This document shows positions 1 to 4,897 of a stretch of 6,407 nt of DNA, piece after piece. The position numbers and the translations under genes were made by a program. Every line of letters begins with the position of its first letter. Positions within the stretch are counted from its first letter, which is position 1. Source of the DNA: CAYFJO01 sp964343305 (GTDB lineage: Bacteria > Planctomycetota > Planctomycetia > Pirellulales > Pirellulaceae); assembly GCA_964343305.1 (NCBI GenBank), contig CAYFJO010000570.1:1-6407 (forward strand). Direction: 5' to 3'. Under the pieces are notes generated by a model, which did no database searches, was not told where the DNA came from, and saw only the letters and a list, made by a program, of their open reading frames with translations.

Positions 1-283
1 GACTCGACGTGTGAGCTTTCCACCCGACGAGCATGTAGCTAACAGCGGATGCGATTGCCCAAACACCAATGATCATCAAGCGACTTCGGTTGCGCGGCAT
101 TCGACGCCATGCCATCGCGTACGCCAACCAGACAATTCCGGATAGGGCGGTCAGAATTTGCAAGTCGTAGATGAGCGCTGACGTTCTGCCACCAGGTTGG
201 AGTCCCCAACATCCGAAACCGTGTACGAGATGATTGACGGCCAATGCGGCGACAAGACAAAGGGTTGATGCAACGAAAAACAT
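1..283 (-). CDS. Multi-helix membrane protein, 3' end beyond window
   Basis: The reading frame stays open from an ATG at 283-281 to the window edge (94 codons), so the C-terminus is missing. Three hydrophobic stretches are visible: about residues 1-20 (starting MFFVASTLCLVAALAV), 36-59 (ALIYDLQILTALSGIVWLAY) and 69-88 (LMIIGVWAIASAVSYMLVGW), with a basic loop RRMPRNRSR at 60-68. This is a typical polytopic inner-membrane pattern. The start was chosen because it is the first ATG after an in-frame stop at 319-317; no clear Shine-Dalgarno sequence precedes it. It begins 14 bases after the stop of the broken gene upstream, so the two are probably co-transcribed. The reading frames on the other strand and the other minus frames here give no sensible protein. 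Family not recognised. Confidence 0.72.
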   Translation of the reverse strand, partial: MFFVASTLCLVAALAVNHLVHGFGCWGLQPGGRTSALIYDLQILTALSGIVWLAYAMAWRRMPRNRSRLMIIGVWAIASAVSYMLVGWKAHTSS

Positions 284-297
284 GAATCGAGAGGATA

Positions 298-566
298 CTA
301 AAGGGCAGAATCGTCTTCATCCAGGCACAACCAGTATTGGGGGCGCAACTTGCGATCAATCCAAGCAAACGGCGCAAAGACCACTCGCGAAACTCCGCCG
401 CCGACTCGATACTCTGGTTCAAGGTGCCCCGACATAATCACCCCATGATTCGCTTCATTAACAATGACGACTGGACGCGCAGGGCGAAATAGCAGCCAAG
501 GTAGACGCAAACGGCAGCAACGAGCAGCAATAACGTTCGCAATCGAAGTTGAAAGAAGCGAAGCAT
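298..566 (-). pseudogene. Small anchored planctomycete protein broken by a frameshift
   Basis: Two overlapping pieces appear to form one protein of about 89 residues. The first (ATG at 566, stop at 440-438) begins MLRFFQLRLRTLLLLVAAV, a basic leader plus one membrane helix to about residue 28, then becomes meaningless (VQSSLLMKRIMG). The second frame becomes protein-like at the same place: RPVVIVNEANHGVIMSG, then LEPEYRVGGGVSRVVFAPF and IDRKLRPQYW, ending at the TAG at 300-298. An anchor followed by YRVGG, FAP and D-R-K-x-R-P-x-Y-W resembles small planctomycete proteins I recall. Joining the frames needs one extra base near 486-480, so the sequence looks one base short. Alternatives: sequencing error; two coupled small ORFs (stop TGA 440-438, then ATG at 435); or a longer unrelated call from ATG 643, which overlaps the TAA of the upstream gene but has a poor N-terminus. 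No slippery heptamer was found in the overlap. Confidence 0.6.
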
Positions 567-641
567 CCCTTGCTTCCGGCAAGCGCTGCGGCGAGTTCGT
601 AAGATCATGGGCACGTCTGACGGATTGGGATTCAAATGTCA

Positions 642-1004
642 TTAGCAGCGAACGCCGAATAGTCCACAGCAACGATTGACAACGTGGTTGCGCGCAAACG
701 TGAATCCCGCAATACTGCCAAGCAGTGCAAGCGACAACGGTGCGAATGCAAACGACCAAACGCTATTGGTCACGATTGGTATCACGAGTCCCAGATTCAG
801 ACCAAGTAAGAAACCCATGAACGCACCGGCAATCCCACTCTCCTTCATAAGCAACCGTTGGGTGTCCTCGCGCGAAAGCAACGTTGGCTTTTGCGCGAAC
901 TTCTTCATCGGCGTCTTACGCGGCGCAGGTTCGATCGGCTGATTTGCGTCGTGTATGGAATTGAGAAGACGCCGAATTTCCGATGATGACTTTGGTCGTG
1001 CCAT
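642..1004 (-). CDS. Two-helix membrane protein, hypothetical
   Basis: A 120-residue protein. Residues 1-55 are soluble and basic (MARPKSSSEIRRLLNSIHDA, then a proline-rich link and LLSREDTQRLLMKESG). They are followed by two glycine-rich helices at about 57-79 (IAGAFMGFLLGLNLGLVIPI) and 84-104 (WSFAFAPLSLALLGSIAGF). The short cysteine-containing tail is VVNRCCGLFGVRC. The GxxxG-like spacing suggests a tight helical hairpin in the membrane. The start is well supported: GTGGAGGT lies upstream, with GGAGG at 1018-1014, nine bases from the ATG, and a candidate promoter sits at 1050-1079. It heads the minus-strand group running to base 1, with the TAA at 644-642 followed 75 bases later by the next start. 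The family is not recognised and no catalytic motif is visible. Confidence 0.78.
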   Translation of the reverse strand: MARPKSSSEIRRLLNSIHDANQPIEPAPRKTPMKKFAQKPTLLSREDTQRLLMKESGIAGAFMGFLLGLNLGLVIPIVTNSVWSFAFAPLSLALLGSIAGFTFARNHVVNRCCGLFGVRC

Positions 1005-1049
1005 GCGTTTGGACCTCCACGGGGATGATAAATTCCAATCAACAAAGTG

Positions 1050-1079
1050 ATTCTAACAGATGTCACGTGTTTGAATCAA
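1050..1079 (-). promoter_or_regulatory. Candidate sigma70-type promoter for 642-1004
   Basis: On the minus strand TTGATT (1079-1074) is followed after 18 bases by TAGAAT (1055-1050), matching TTGACA/TATAAT in 4 and 5 of 6 positions. Transcription would start near 1043 and leave a leader of about 39 bases holding the strong Shine-Dalgarno site. The -35 lies inside a small palindrome, TTTGAATCAAA (1070-1080), which could be an operator. Confidence 0.4.
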
Positions 1080-1099
1080 AAATCTCGACGATTGCTCGC

Positions 1100-1118
1100 T
1101 ATAATGCGCTCATGCGCA
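1100..1118 (+). promoter_or_regulatory. TATAAT box abutting the start codon, with small hairpin
   Basis: A perfect -10 hexamer, TATAAT, lies at 1100-1105, only six bases before the ATG at 1112. Transcription would start at or next to the start codon, giving a leaderless mRNA. TGCGC-TCAT-GCGCA (1105-1118) can fold into a 5-bp hairpin spanning the ATG. No convincing -35 is seen and no Shine-Dalgarno site is present. The equivalent place in copy B reads TACTAT (3202-3207), a weaker match. Confidence 0.35.
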
Positions 1119-1300
1119 GCACGCCCGACAAGCCAAACCCGTATGAGCCACCAAGATTGCGAGATTCTCAAAATGTCGCCCCGCTTCAACGCGATCAATC
1201 ACATTCCGAATCGTTTGCATTCAACGTGATTTGGTGGGTCGCGCTAATAGCGTGGCTGTCCATCGTACTTTTTCTCCTGATCTCCAACCCTGTTCAGTAG
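1112..1300 (+). CDS. NPYEPP-motif one-helix membrane protein (cassette A, gene 1)
   Basis: A 62-residue protein. Residues 1-14 are MRSTPDKPNPYEPP, followed by a hydrophilic stretch to about 35. One membrane helix covers about 38-57 (VIWWVALIAWLSIVLFLLIS), with a very short tail. The NPYxxP motif near the N-terminus ahead of membrane helices is common in uncharacterised bacterial membrane proteins, including planctomycete ones; its role is unknown. The ATG at 1112 was preferred over frame-compatible upstream starts (983 onward) because homology with 3215-3412 begins there (MRSTPDKPNPYEPP versus MHSTPDEPNPYEPP). No Shine-Dalgarno site precedes it, but a TATAAT sits six bases upstream, so the message may be leaderless. 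The stop at 1298-1300 is two bases from the next gene's ATG, pointing to translational coupling. Confidence 0.75.
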   Translation: MRSTPDKPNPYEPPRLRDSQNVAPLQRDQSHSESFAFNVIWWVALIAWLSIVLFLLISNPVQ

Positions 1301-1302
1301 CC

Positions 1303-1596
1303 ATGAACGATCCCAAGCAGAAACTCCGCTGGTGGCAGTTTAGCCTGCGGAAGTTCATCTTGTTGACGACGCTGTTTACAGTACTGGCCGTGGCGGGATG
1401 GCGCTATCGAGAGTGGGGGCGTGAATTGTGCGAAGAGCGTCTAAATCGGTGGGGTTGGGCAACCATCAATAAAGGACGAATCACGTATTCGAAGGACGGC
1501 TTTCGCGAATTCGATAGCAAATTCTGGTTGCCGATGAGAGTTTATGAATGGACGATTTGGCGTAACGAATCGGATTGGCACTACCCACCGATTTAA
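1303..1596 (+). CDS. WWQFSLRKF one-helix anchored protein (cassette A, gene 2)
   Basis: A 97-residue protein starting MNDPKQKLRWWQFSLRKF, a basic/aromatic leader of the planctomycete type. One helix follows at about 18-33 (FILLTTLFTVLAVAGW), then a charged segment YREWGRELCEERLNRWGW and a short domain to the end. Near the C-terminus FWLPMRVYEWT (74-84) matches FWIPIRFYEFT (80-90) in the paralogue at 3418-3762; the motif FW-x-P-x-R-x-YE-x-T is the best-conserved part outside the leader. It lies two bases after the stop of the NPYEPP gene and has no Shine-Dalgarno sequence, so it is probably translated by coupling. A start 24 codons upstream (1231) is possible in frame, but that extension reads as the shadow of the previous gene. 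Function unknown. The large domain, if the helix is an uncleaved anchor, would lie outside the cytoplasm. Confidence 0.78.
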   Translation: MNDPKQKLRWWQFSLRKFILLTTLFTVLAVAGWRYREWGRELCEERLNRWGWATINKGRITYSKDGFREFDSKFWLPMRVYEWTIWRNESDWHYPPI

Positions 1597-1681
1597 CCAC
1601 TGTCACTTCGCTGGCAACAGATGATCACCCACCTCCGCGTCCCACTGACTGCTACCATGATTCTATATTTGCTGTGCAACA

Positions 1682-2545
1682 TCATTCGGGTTCCGCGTCC
1701 ATTATCTCTAGCAAGGTTTCCACATCGTGAGCCCTTGACAGCGCAAACTCCGCGATGGTGATGTCATCCCTTCCACGACCCTTGAAGAACGGGACTACAT
1801 CGTTTTCTGTTACCTCGCTGCTTCCGGATAGCCGAACGTAAATCAAGTAATCGCTGCTTTCTTTACCGCGAGGGTATAGTCTAATCTTGAACGCTTCGTC
1901 ATCAGACTCCCCATGAATGTCAATTGGAAACGGTCCACTTATGAGAACACCTGGCCCGCTTATCCACATCACATCGCTAGACTCGATCCATCGGCTTTTG
2001 GTAATCGCACTGGGCAATTGCCTCGCGCTTTGTCCGACCTTTACGTGCTTCTCAAATAGCGCGAAGATAGCCTCGCATCTGCGATTCCGATCGGCCACGA
2101 ATCGGCAGAACACACCGCCTGGCTTTGATTCCGAATTGAGGTAGTTCAAGACTTTCTGATTAGGCTCCTGGTGTGCCCAATGTGCGTTCGTACCATCGCG
2201 CAACCAGATCACGCGAAACTCTGGCGCATCTAACCCGATGGATGCATCGCGCAACTCTTTGGGCTCTGTTTTCCAGTCGATCTCGACCCGACTGGATAGT
2301 TCGTCAAATGTCCACGGTTGACCCGACCGCATGATACAGATTTGGTAGTCATCACGAAGGTCGCCCCATTTTCTAGGCCAATTGCCGTTGTTAGCGTCCA
2401 TATATTCAATGCACATGTCCGCAACCCACCAAACGGCATACGCTCCCCGAATTGACTGATTGAAACGGTATGCAAAGGATACGCCTAGCGCGATAACCGC
2501 TGCAAACGCGACGAAAACCATCAATGTTCGAAGGCGAAATCGCAC
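1682..2545 (-). CDS. Anchored exported protein of a planctomycete-type family
   Basis: A 287-residue protein beginning MRFRLRTLMVFVAFAAVIAL: a basic leader and one helix (about 7-25), so the rest is probably outside the cytoplasm. Residues 38-120 hold a block I associate with planctomycete hypothetical proteins: VWWVADMCIEYMDANNGNWP, RKWGDLRDDY, then PWTFDELSSRVEIDW and FRVIWLRDGTNAHW. Residues about 125-165 (QEPNQKVLNYLNS to the basic RNRRCEAIFALF) form a second part. The C-terminal third is acidic and beta-rich looking. No catalytic motif stands out. The start is GTG at 2545-2543, chosen because an in-frame TAA lies four codons upstream and the leader fits exactly; no Shine-Dalgarno site is seen. 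It follows the Clp-N gene on the same strand after 84 bases and converges on cassette A. Confidence 0.85.
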   Translation of the reverse strand: MRFRLRTLMVFVAFAAVIALGVSFAYRFNQSIRGAYAVWWVADMCIEYMDANNGNWPRKWGDLRDDYQICIMRSGQPWTFDELSSRVEIDWKTEPKELRDASIGLDAPEFRVIWLRDGTNAHWAHQEPNQKVLNYLNSESKPGGVFCRFVADRNRRCEAIFALFEKHVKVGQSARQLPSAITKSRWIESSDVMWISGPGVLISGPFPIDIHGESDDEAFKIRLYPRGKESSDYLIYVRLSGSSEVTENDVVPFFKGRGRDDITIAEFALSRAHDVETLLEIMDAEPE

Positions 2546-2629
2546 GATTTGTGATTAGGACGCAGCTGAAAAAGGACGGGGCGGTCGCCGCACGTTGCGA
2601 CAGAAGACGGGCTGTGTGTGACTTCAAGT

Positions 2630-3106
2630 TTACCAAACGTTGGACCGTCGTCGGCGTGTTCGCAAGTTCCCGCGCACCTCACTCAGATCAACAGCCAAAT
2701 TTGCTAGAATCTGAACGGCTACGCTGCACTTCACTTGTGTTATGGCGATGACGATGTGCTCAACTGTTACCGTTCCGTGCCCGCACTGGTCTGCTTCAAC
2801 AATCGTGTATTCCAACACTTCGTAGCAACGTGGTGTCCACGGAAGTTCGCCAGACGTGGTAACTTCGGCGGTCTGAACGACTCGGCGGAGTTCCTTTTTT
2901 GCGGTGGACAGGTCATCGCCAAGGTTACATAGCAGGACAGCAGACTTGCTGCGCCCGTCCTCCAACACGCCAAGTAAAATGTGTTCGGTTCCAAGGTAAT
3001 CGTTCTTCAGGGTGCGAGCCTGCCCGTCGGCCAACGCCAGCATCAGATTCCGTGCCTGTGTTTCAATACACATCGAGTTGCAATGTTCTGGCGGGTTGGA
3101 AATCAC
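2630..3106 (-). CDS. Stand-alone Clp N-terminal (double repeat) domain protein
   Basis: A 158-residue protein that is essentially only the Clp N domain of ClpA/ClpB/ClpC ATPases. Repeat 1 is about 16-80: ARNLMLALADGQA, then NDYLGTEHILLGVLED, AVLLCNLGDDL and TAKKELRRVV. Repeat 2 is about 92-150: CYEVLEYTIVEADQCGHGTV, TVEHIVIAI, then VAVQILANLAVDLSEVRGNL. The signature GTEHILLG is intact in repeat 1, but repeat 2 reads TVEH. The layout, with GELPWTPR between the repeats, is nearest to ClpC. The chain stops at RRRRSNVW; no Walker A or B motif follows, so it cannot itself unfold proteins. In the known family this domain binds substrates and adaptors (McsB, MecA), so an adaptor or competitor role is a reasonable inference only. 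The start is GTG at 3106, after a GGGGTGG stretch; an in-frame ATG lies at 3073 but has no Shine-Dalgarno site. Cytosolic: no helix or signal seen. Confidence 0.9.
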   Translation of the reverse strand: MISNPPEHCNSMCIETQARNLMLALADGQARTLKNDYLGTEHILLGVLEDGRSKSAVLLCNLGDDLSTAKKELRRVVQTAEVTTSGELPWTPRCYEVLEYTIVEADQCGHGTVTVEHIVIAITQVKCSVAVQILANLAVDLSEVRGNLRTRRRRSNVW

Positions 3107-3150
3107 GACACCACCCCGAACGAAGAGAGCCGTGTAATGAATCTGCGTGG

Positions 3151-3179
3151 ATTGTATTACAATGCAGCGTTACGAACAA
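3151..3179 (-). promoter_or_regulatory. Candidate promoter of the Clp-N gene, with palindrome
   Basis: On the minus strand TTGTTC (3179-3174) is followed after 17 bases by TACAAT (3156-3151), a good -10 with a weak -35. The -10 is half of a palindrome, ATTGTA-T-TACAAT (3151-3163), which also places a TACAAT (3158-3163) on the plus strand facing cassette B. It could be an operator or a bidirectional -10. Confidence 0.38.
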
Positions 3180-3214
3180 ACTAGTTGTGCAACTCGATGA
3201 CTACTATGCGCCCA

Positions 3215-3412
3215 ATGCACAGCACGCCCGACGAGCCGAATCCATACGAGCCGCCAATGTCGGACGGTTTACAAGATGACGGCCAGTCGACGACAACGGC
3301 ATTCGCTCTCCACGTATTTCGAATACTGTTGGTGTCATTCGTGATTAGGGTGATCGTGATGCCGTCCATATTGGCGATTTTTGCATGGGTGTTTTCGCTG
3401 CCACACGTTTGA
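3215..3412 (+). CDS. NPYEPP-motif one-helix membrane protein (cassette B, gene 1)
   Basis: A 65-residue protein beginning MHSTPDEPNPYEPP, a close relative of the 1112-1300 protein over the first 14 residues. A hydrophilic stretch with DGLQDDGQSTTT leads to one long hydrophobic region at about 33-62 (VFRILLVSFVIRVIVMPSIL, then AIFAWVFSLP), which contains an arginine and could be one long or two short helices. The ATG at 3215 was chosen by homology; in-frame alternatives are ATG 3206, ATG 3197 and TTG 3185, none with a clear Shine-Dalgarno site. It runs divergent from the Clp-N gene, so the palindromic region at 3151-3163 may control both. Its stop lies five bases before the next ATG. Function unknown. 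Confidence 0.72.
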   Translation: MHSTPDEPNPYEPPMSDGLQDDGQSTTTAFALHVFRILLVSFVIRVIVMPSILAIFAWVFSLPHV

Positions 3413-3417
3413 TTGTC

Positions 3418-3762
3418 ATGAAGAATTCAAAACTGAAACTCCGCTGGTGGCAGTTCAGCCTGCGAAAATTCTTTATCGCCGTGACGTTGTTTACGGTGCT
3501 GATAGGCGGAGGTTTTCGGCTGCGCGAATGGGGGCGACAACTGAGCAGAACAAGCGATGTGATGTTTTGGGACACAATCCACCTTAGGATTAGGCCAGAT
3601 CCCGATGAGCTAATCACGATTGCCACGTTGAGAAAAAACGCTTTTCGAAGAACGTTTTGGATTCCAATTAGGTTCTACGAATTTACGTCGCAAGACAGAT
3701 CTTTCGACGAGCGCTGGAGTGGCCATATTCTCGAATTGCGCGAGGCAAGAGTACTTGATTGA
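3418..3762 (+). CDS. WWQFSLRKF one-helix anchored protein (cassette B, gene 2)
   Basis: A 114-residue protein starting MKNSKLKLRWWQFSLRKFFI. The basic/aromatic leader is identical over KLRWWQFSLRKF to the cassette A protein. One helix covers about 18-33, again containing TLFTVL. REWGRQL follows, then a domain of about 75 residues unlike copy A except for FWIPIRFYEFT (80-90). The tail SFDERWSGHILELREARVLD is absent from copy A. The ATG at 3418 is five bases after the preceding stop and lacks a Shine-Dalgarno site, so translation is probably coupled. An in-frame upstream ATG at 3385 lies within the previous gene and adds a leader without homology. Function unknown; topology suggests the C-terminal domain is exported. 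Confidence 0.78.
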   Translation: MKNSKLKLRWWQFSLRKFFIAVTLFTVLIGGGFRLREWGRQLSRTSDVMFWDTIHLRIRPDPDELITIATLRKNAFRRTFWIPIRFYEFTSQDRSFDERWSGHILELREARVLD

Positions 3763-3854
3763 CGATCGCACGGTGACCAGCAACAGTAAATCACGCACTA
3801 CCGGCTTGCGCCGCGAGGCGGTCTGGCGAGCATTCATGAGTAGCGGTGTCACTT

Positions 3855-4079
3855 TCACTGCAACGAATCATCTTCATGTTCCTTGCGAAGCCTATTGCCG
3901 AAACTCGCGATCGAGAAGGTGAAAACGGCAATAATCAAGATTGATATCGCGATTGCAGTTGGGCTAAACAGTGCCGCAAAAACTGCACAGAATGCGGTTG
4001 CAGTGAACAGTGATCGTAGACTGAATTGGTCAGATCGGGAAGAATCTGAATTGTGATTTTCGGACTGTGATTCACTCAT
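3855..4079 (-). CDS. Small FSLRSLF two-helix membrane protein
   Basis: A 74-residue protein. Residues 1-18 are serine-rich and hydrophilic (MSESQSENHNSDSSRSDQ). The planctomycete-type leader FSLRSLF (19-25) then runs into a hydrophobic region that probably forms two helices (about 25-38 and 41-60), separated by SPT. A charged tail, GNRLRKEHEDDSLQ, ends the protein. It is the last gene of the minus-strand group, 18 bases after the TAA of 4098-4571. No strong Shine-Dalgarno site is seen before the ATG at 4079. The family and function are not recognised; the leader plus double helix suggests a purely membrane-embedded small protein. Confidence 0.75.
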   Translation of the reverse strand: MSESQSENHNSDSSRSDQFSLRSLFTATAFCAVFAALFSPTAIAISILIIAVFTFSIASFGNRLRKEHEDDSLQ

Positions 4080-4097
4080 ATCGTCACACTTGAAACG

Positions 4098-4571
4098 TTA
4101 ACGAACCGGCGGAAGCCCAATTCGCTCGCGATGCCGTGAGCGTTGCGATCCAGTCGATTTTCTATTCTCGCGCCACCATTGCTCGACCGCCTGCATATTT
4201 CGATTCATGATGTCGTTATGAAACTCGTGAACGGGAATTCCTATTTCACTCAAGGCGTCGTTAATCGAGATGATATCGATTTCTGGGTCTTTTGCGGCCT
4301 CGATCAATATTGGCACGGCATCATCCCCCATGAAGGCCAATGCTCGTGCCGCATGAAGAAATGGGATTCGATCTTCCCCAGATGTCGGGCCGTACCAACG
4401 GTAGTTGGGATTCTTCAACTCGACGCGTAACACGTCAAGATCTTCAGCAAATCGATAGTATTGTATAGTCCGCCAAAGGTGAGGAAGAGCAAACAGCACA
4501 GCGCAAATCGCCGTCACGATCAACAACGACTGCAAACTAAATCGTGGCCATTCATTGGCGTTGCGTTTCAT
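4098..4571 (-). CDS. Anchored protein with HEAT-like helical stretch
   Basis: A 157-residue protein. The leader WPRFSLQSLLIV precedes one membrane helix (about 12-31). A soluble part follows: a helix YYRFAEDLDVLRVELKNP, then a stretch (about 68-111) that reads like one to two HEAT-type repeats, RIPFLHAARALAFMGDDAVP and ILIEAAKDPEIDIISINDAL. It ends in a basic tail with many arginines (RKSTGSQRSRHRERIGLPPVR begins at about 137). HEAT-like repeats generally mediate protein contacts, so a scaffold role is only an inference. The ATG at 4571 overlaps the upstream TGA (ATGA, 4571-4568), a classic coupled start that fixes the N-terminus. It is third of four genes on the minus strand. Confidence 0.8.
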   Translation of the reverse strand: MKRNANEWPRFSLQSLLIVTAICAVLFALPHLWRTIQYYRFAEDLDVLRVELKNPNYRWYGPTSGEDRIPFLHAARALAFMGDDAVPILIEAAKDPEIDIISINDALSEIGIPVHEFHNDIMNRNMQAVEQWWRENRKSTGSQRSRHRERIGLPPVR

Positions 4572-4834
4572 GGCTCGTCAGGCTTTTTCCCTATCCGACA
4601 CCAAGACAATATCCGTGCGACCGTTTGCGGTCCTGCCAATACAACACCGGTCCACCAAGTGATCTGCGCACCAAGGAATACAACACCAGCTAGCGCGGCC
4701 CTCTGACCAACGGACATGGGAAGAAACGGAACGGCAAACACTGAAAACCATAAGACGCCGGAAACCAAAATCAACACGATACCAACTCTGGTTACGGTTG
4801 CGGATTTGTTTCGTTGCGTTTCTGGGTTTGTCAT
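4568..4834 (-). CDS. Two-helix protein resembling 'transporter suffix' domain
   Basis: An 88-residue protein. A hydrophilic N-terminus (MTNPETQRNKSATVTR) leads to helix 1 at about 17-38 (VGIVLILVSGVLWFSVFAVP), a short loop FLPMSVGQRA, helix 2 at about 47-70 (ALAGVVFLGAQITWWTGVVL) and a basic tail. The arrangement G-I-x-L-I-L-x-S-x-x-L, then VPFLPLS-type loop, then AxAGxxFxxxxxxxWxGxxxxG recalls small bacterial proteins annotated as transporter suffix domain-containing proteins. This match is from memory and no transport function is implied. The ATG at 4834 has only a weak GGATGG-type upstream element; its TGA overlaps the next gene's ATG. It lies 63 bases after the NPYRSP gene. A longer frame over the same bases (4578-4844) is a shadow. 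Confidence 0.8.
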   Translation of the reverse strand: MTNPETQRNKSATVTRVGIVLILVSGVLWFSVFAVPFLPMSVGQRAALAGVVFLGAQITWWTGVVLAGPQTVARILSWCRIGKKPDEP

Positions 4835-4861
4835 CGTTCGCCATCCGAATGCTGCTTATGG

Positions 4862-4874
4862 ACGGTTACACCGT
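4862..4874. other. Small inverted repeat in an intra-operon gap
   Basis: ACGGT-TAC-ACCGT forms a perfect 5-bp stem with a 3-base loop in the 63-base gap between the NPYRSP gene and the transporter-suffix-like gene. No T-run follows on either strand, so it is not a convincing terminator; an mRNA processing or attenuating hairpin is possible. Confidence 0.25.
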
Positions 4875-4897
4875 TTCCGTACACGAAGCTGGTCCGA

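Larger units (their letters stand above)
1099..1596 (+). repeat. Two-gene cassette, copy A of a diverged duplication
   Basis: This stretch aligns with 3201-3762 on the same strand. By hand, 1099-1153 matches 3201-3256 at about four bases in five, beginning about 13 bases before the first start codon. A 21-base block at 1320-1340 is identical to 3435-3455 and continues, after one mismatch, for eight more bases. Gene order, stop-to-start spacing and protein motifs are shared; the middle and ends have diverged strongly. Confidence 0.8.
3201..3762 (+). repeat. Two-gene cassette, copy B of a diverged duplication
   Basis: Same-strand counterpart of 1099-1596, about 2.1 kb downstream. The conserved DNA starts about 14 bases before the first start codon and is strongest over the NPYEPP codons (3201-3256) and the WWQFSLRKF codons (3435-3464). 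The second gene is 17 residues longer here, mostly from a different middle and tail. The divergence indicates an old duplication, not an assembly artefact. Confidence 0.8.

Noticed and set aside
39..422. Long minus-strand frame of 127 codons
   Set aside because: It runs across the frames of the multi-helix protein (1-283) and the broken gene, and its product has no hydrophobic pattern or family look; it is a shadow.
438..566. Programmed frameshift as the explanation for the broken small gene
   Set aside because: No X XXY YYZ heptamer exists in the overlap of the two frames; a one-base loss or error explains it better.
1597..1681. Search for a terminator between convergent genes
   Set aside because: Only 4-bp stems (for example TTGC-TGT-GCAA) without T-runs; not enough to call a terminator.
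2894..2900. Second zero-frame A AAA AAG, in the Clp-N gene
   Set aside because: Only six A bases, no SD-like sequence about ten bases upstream, and no clear downstream stem; it shows the heptamer also arises by chance with Lys-Lys codons.
3610..3858. 82-codon minus-strand frame ending in cassette B gene 2
   Set aside because: Mostly antisense to the well-supported WWQFSLRKF gene; its N-terminal part lies in the intergenic stretch and may reflect a repeat, not a gene.
4578..4844. Alternative 88-codon minus frame over the transporter-suffix-like gene
   Set aside because: Same bases as a clear two-helix protein with an ATGA-coupled downstream gene; this frame has no hydrophobic segments.
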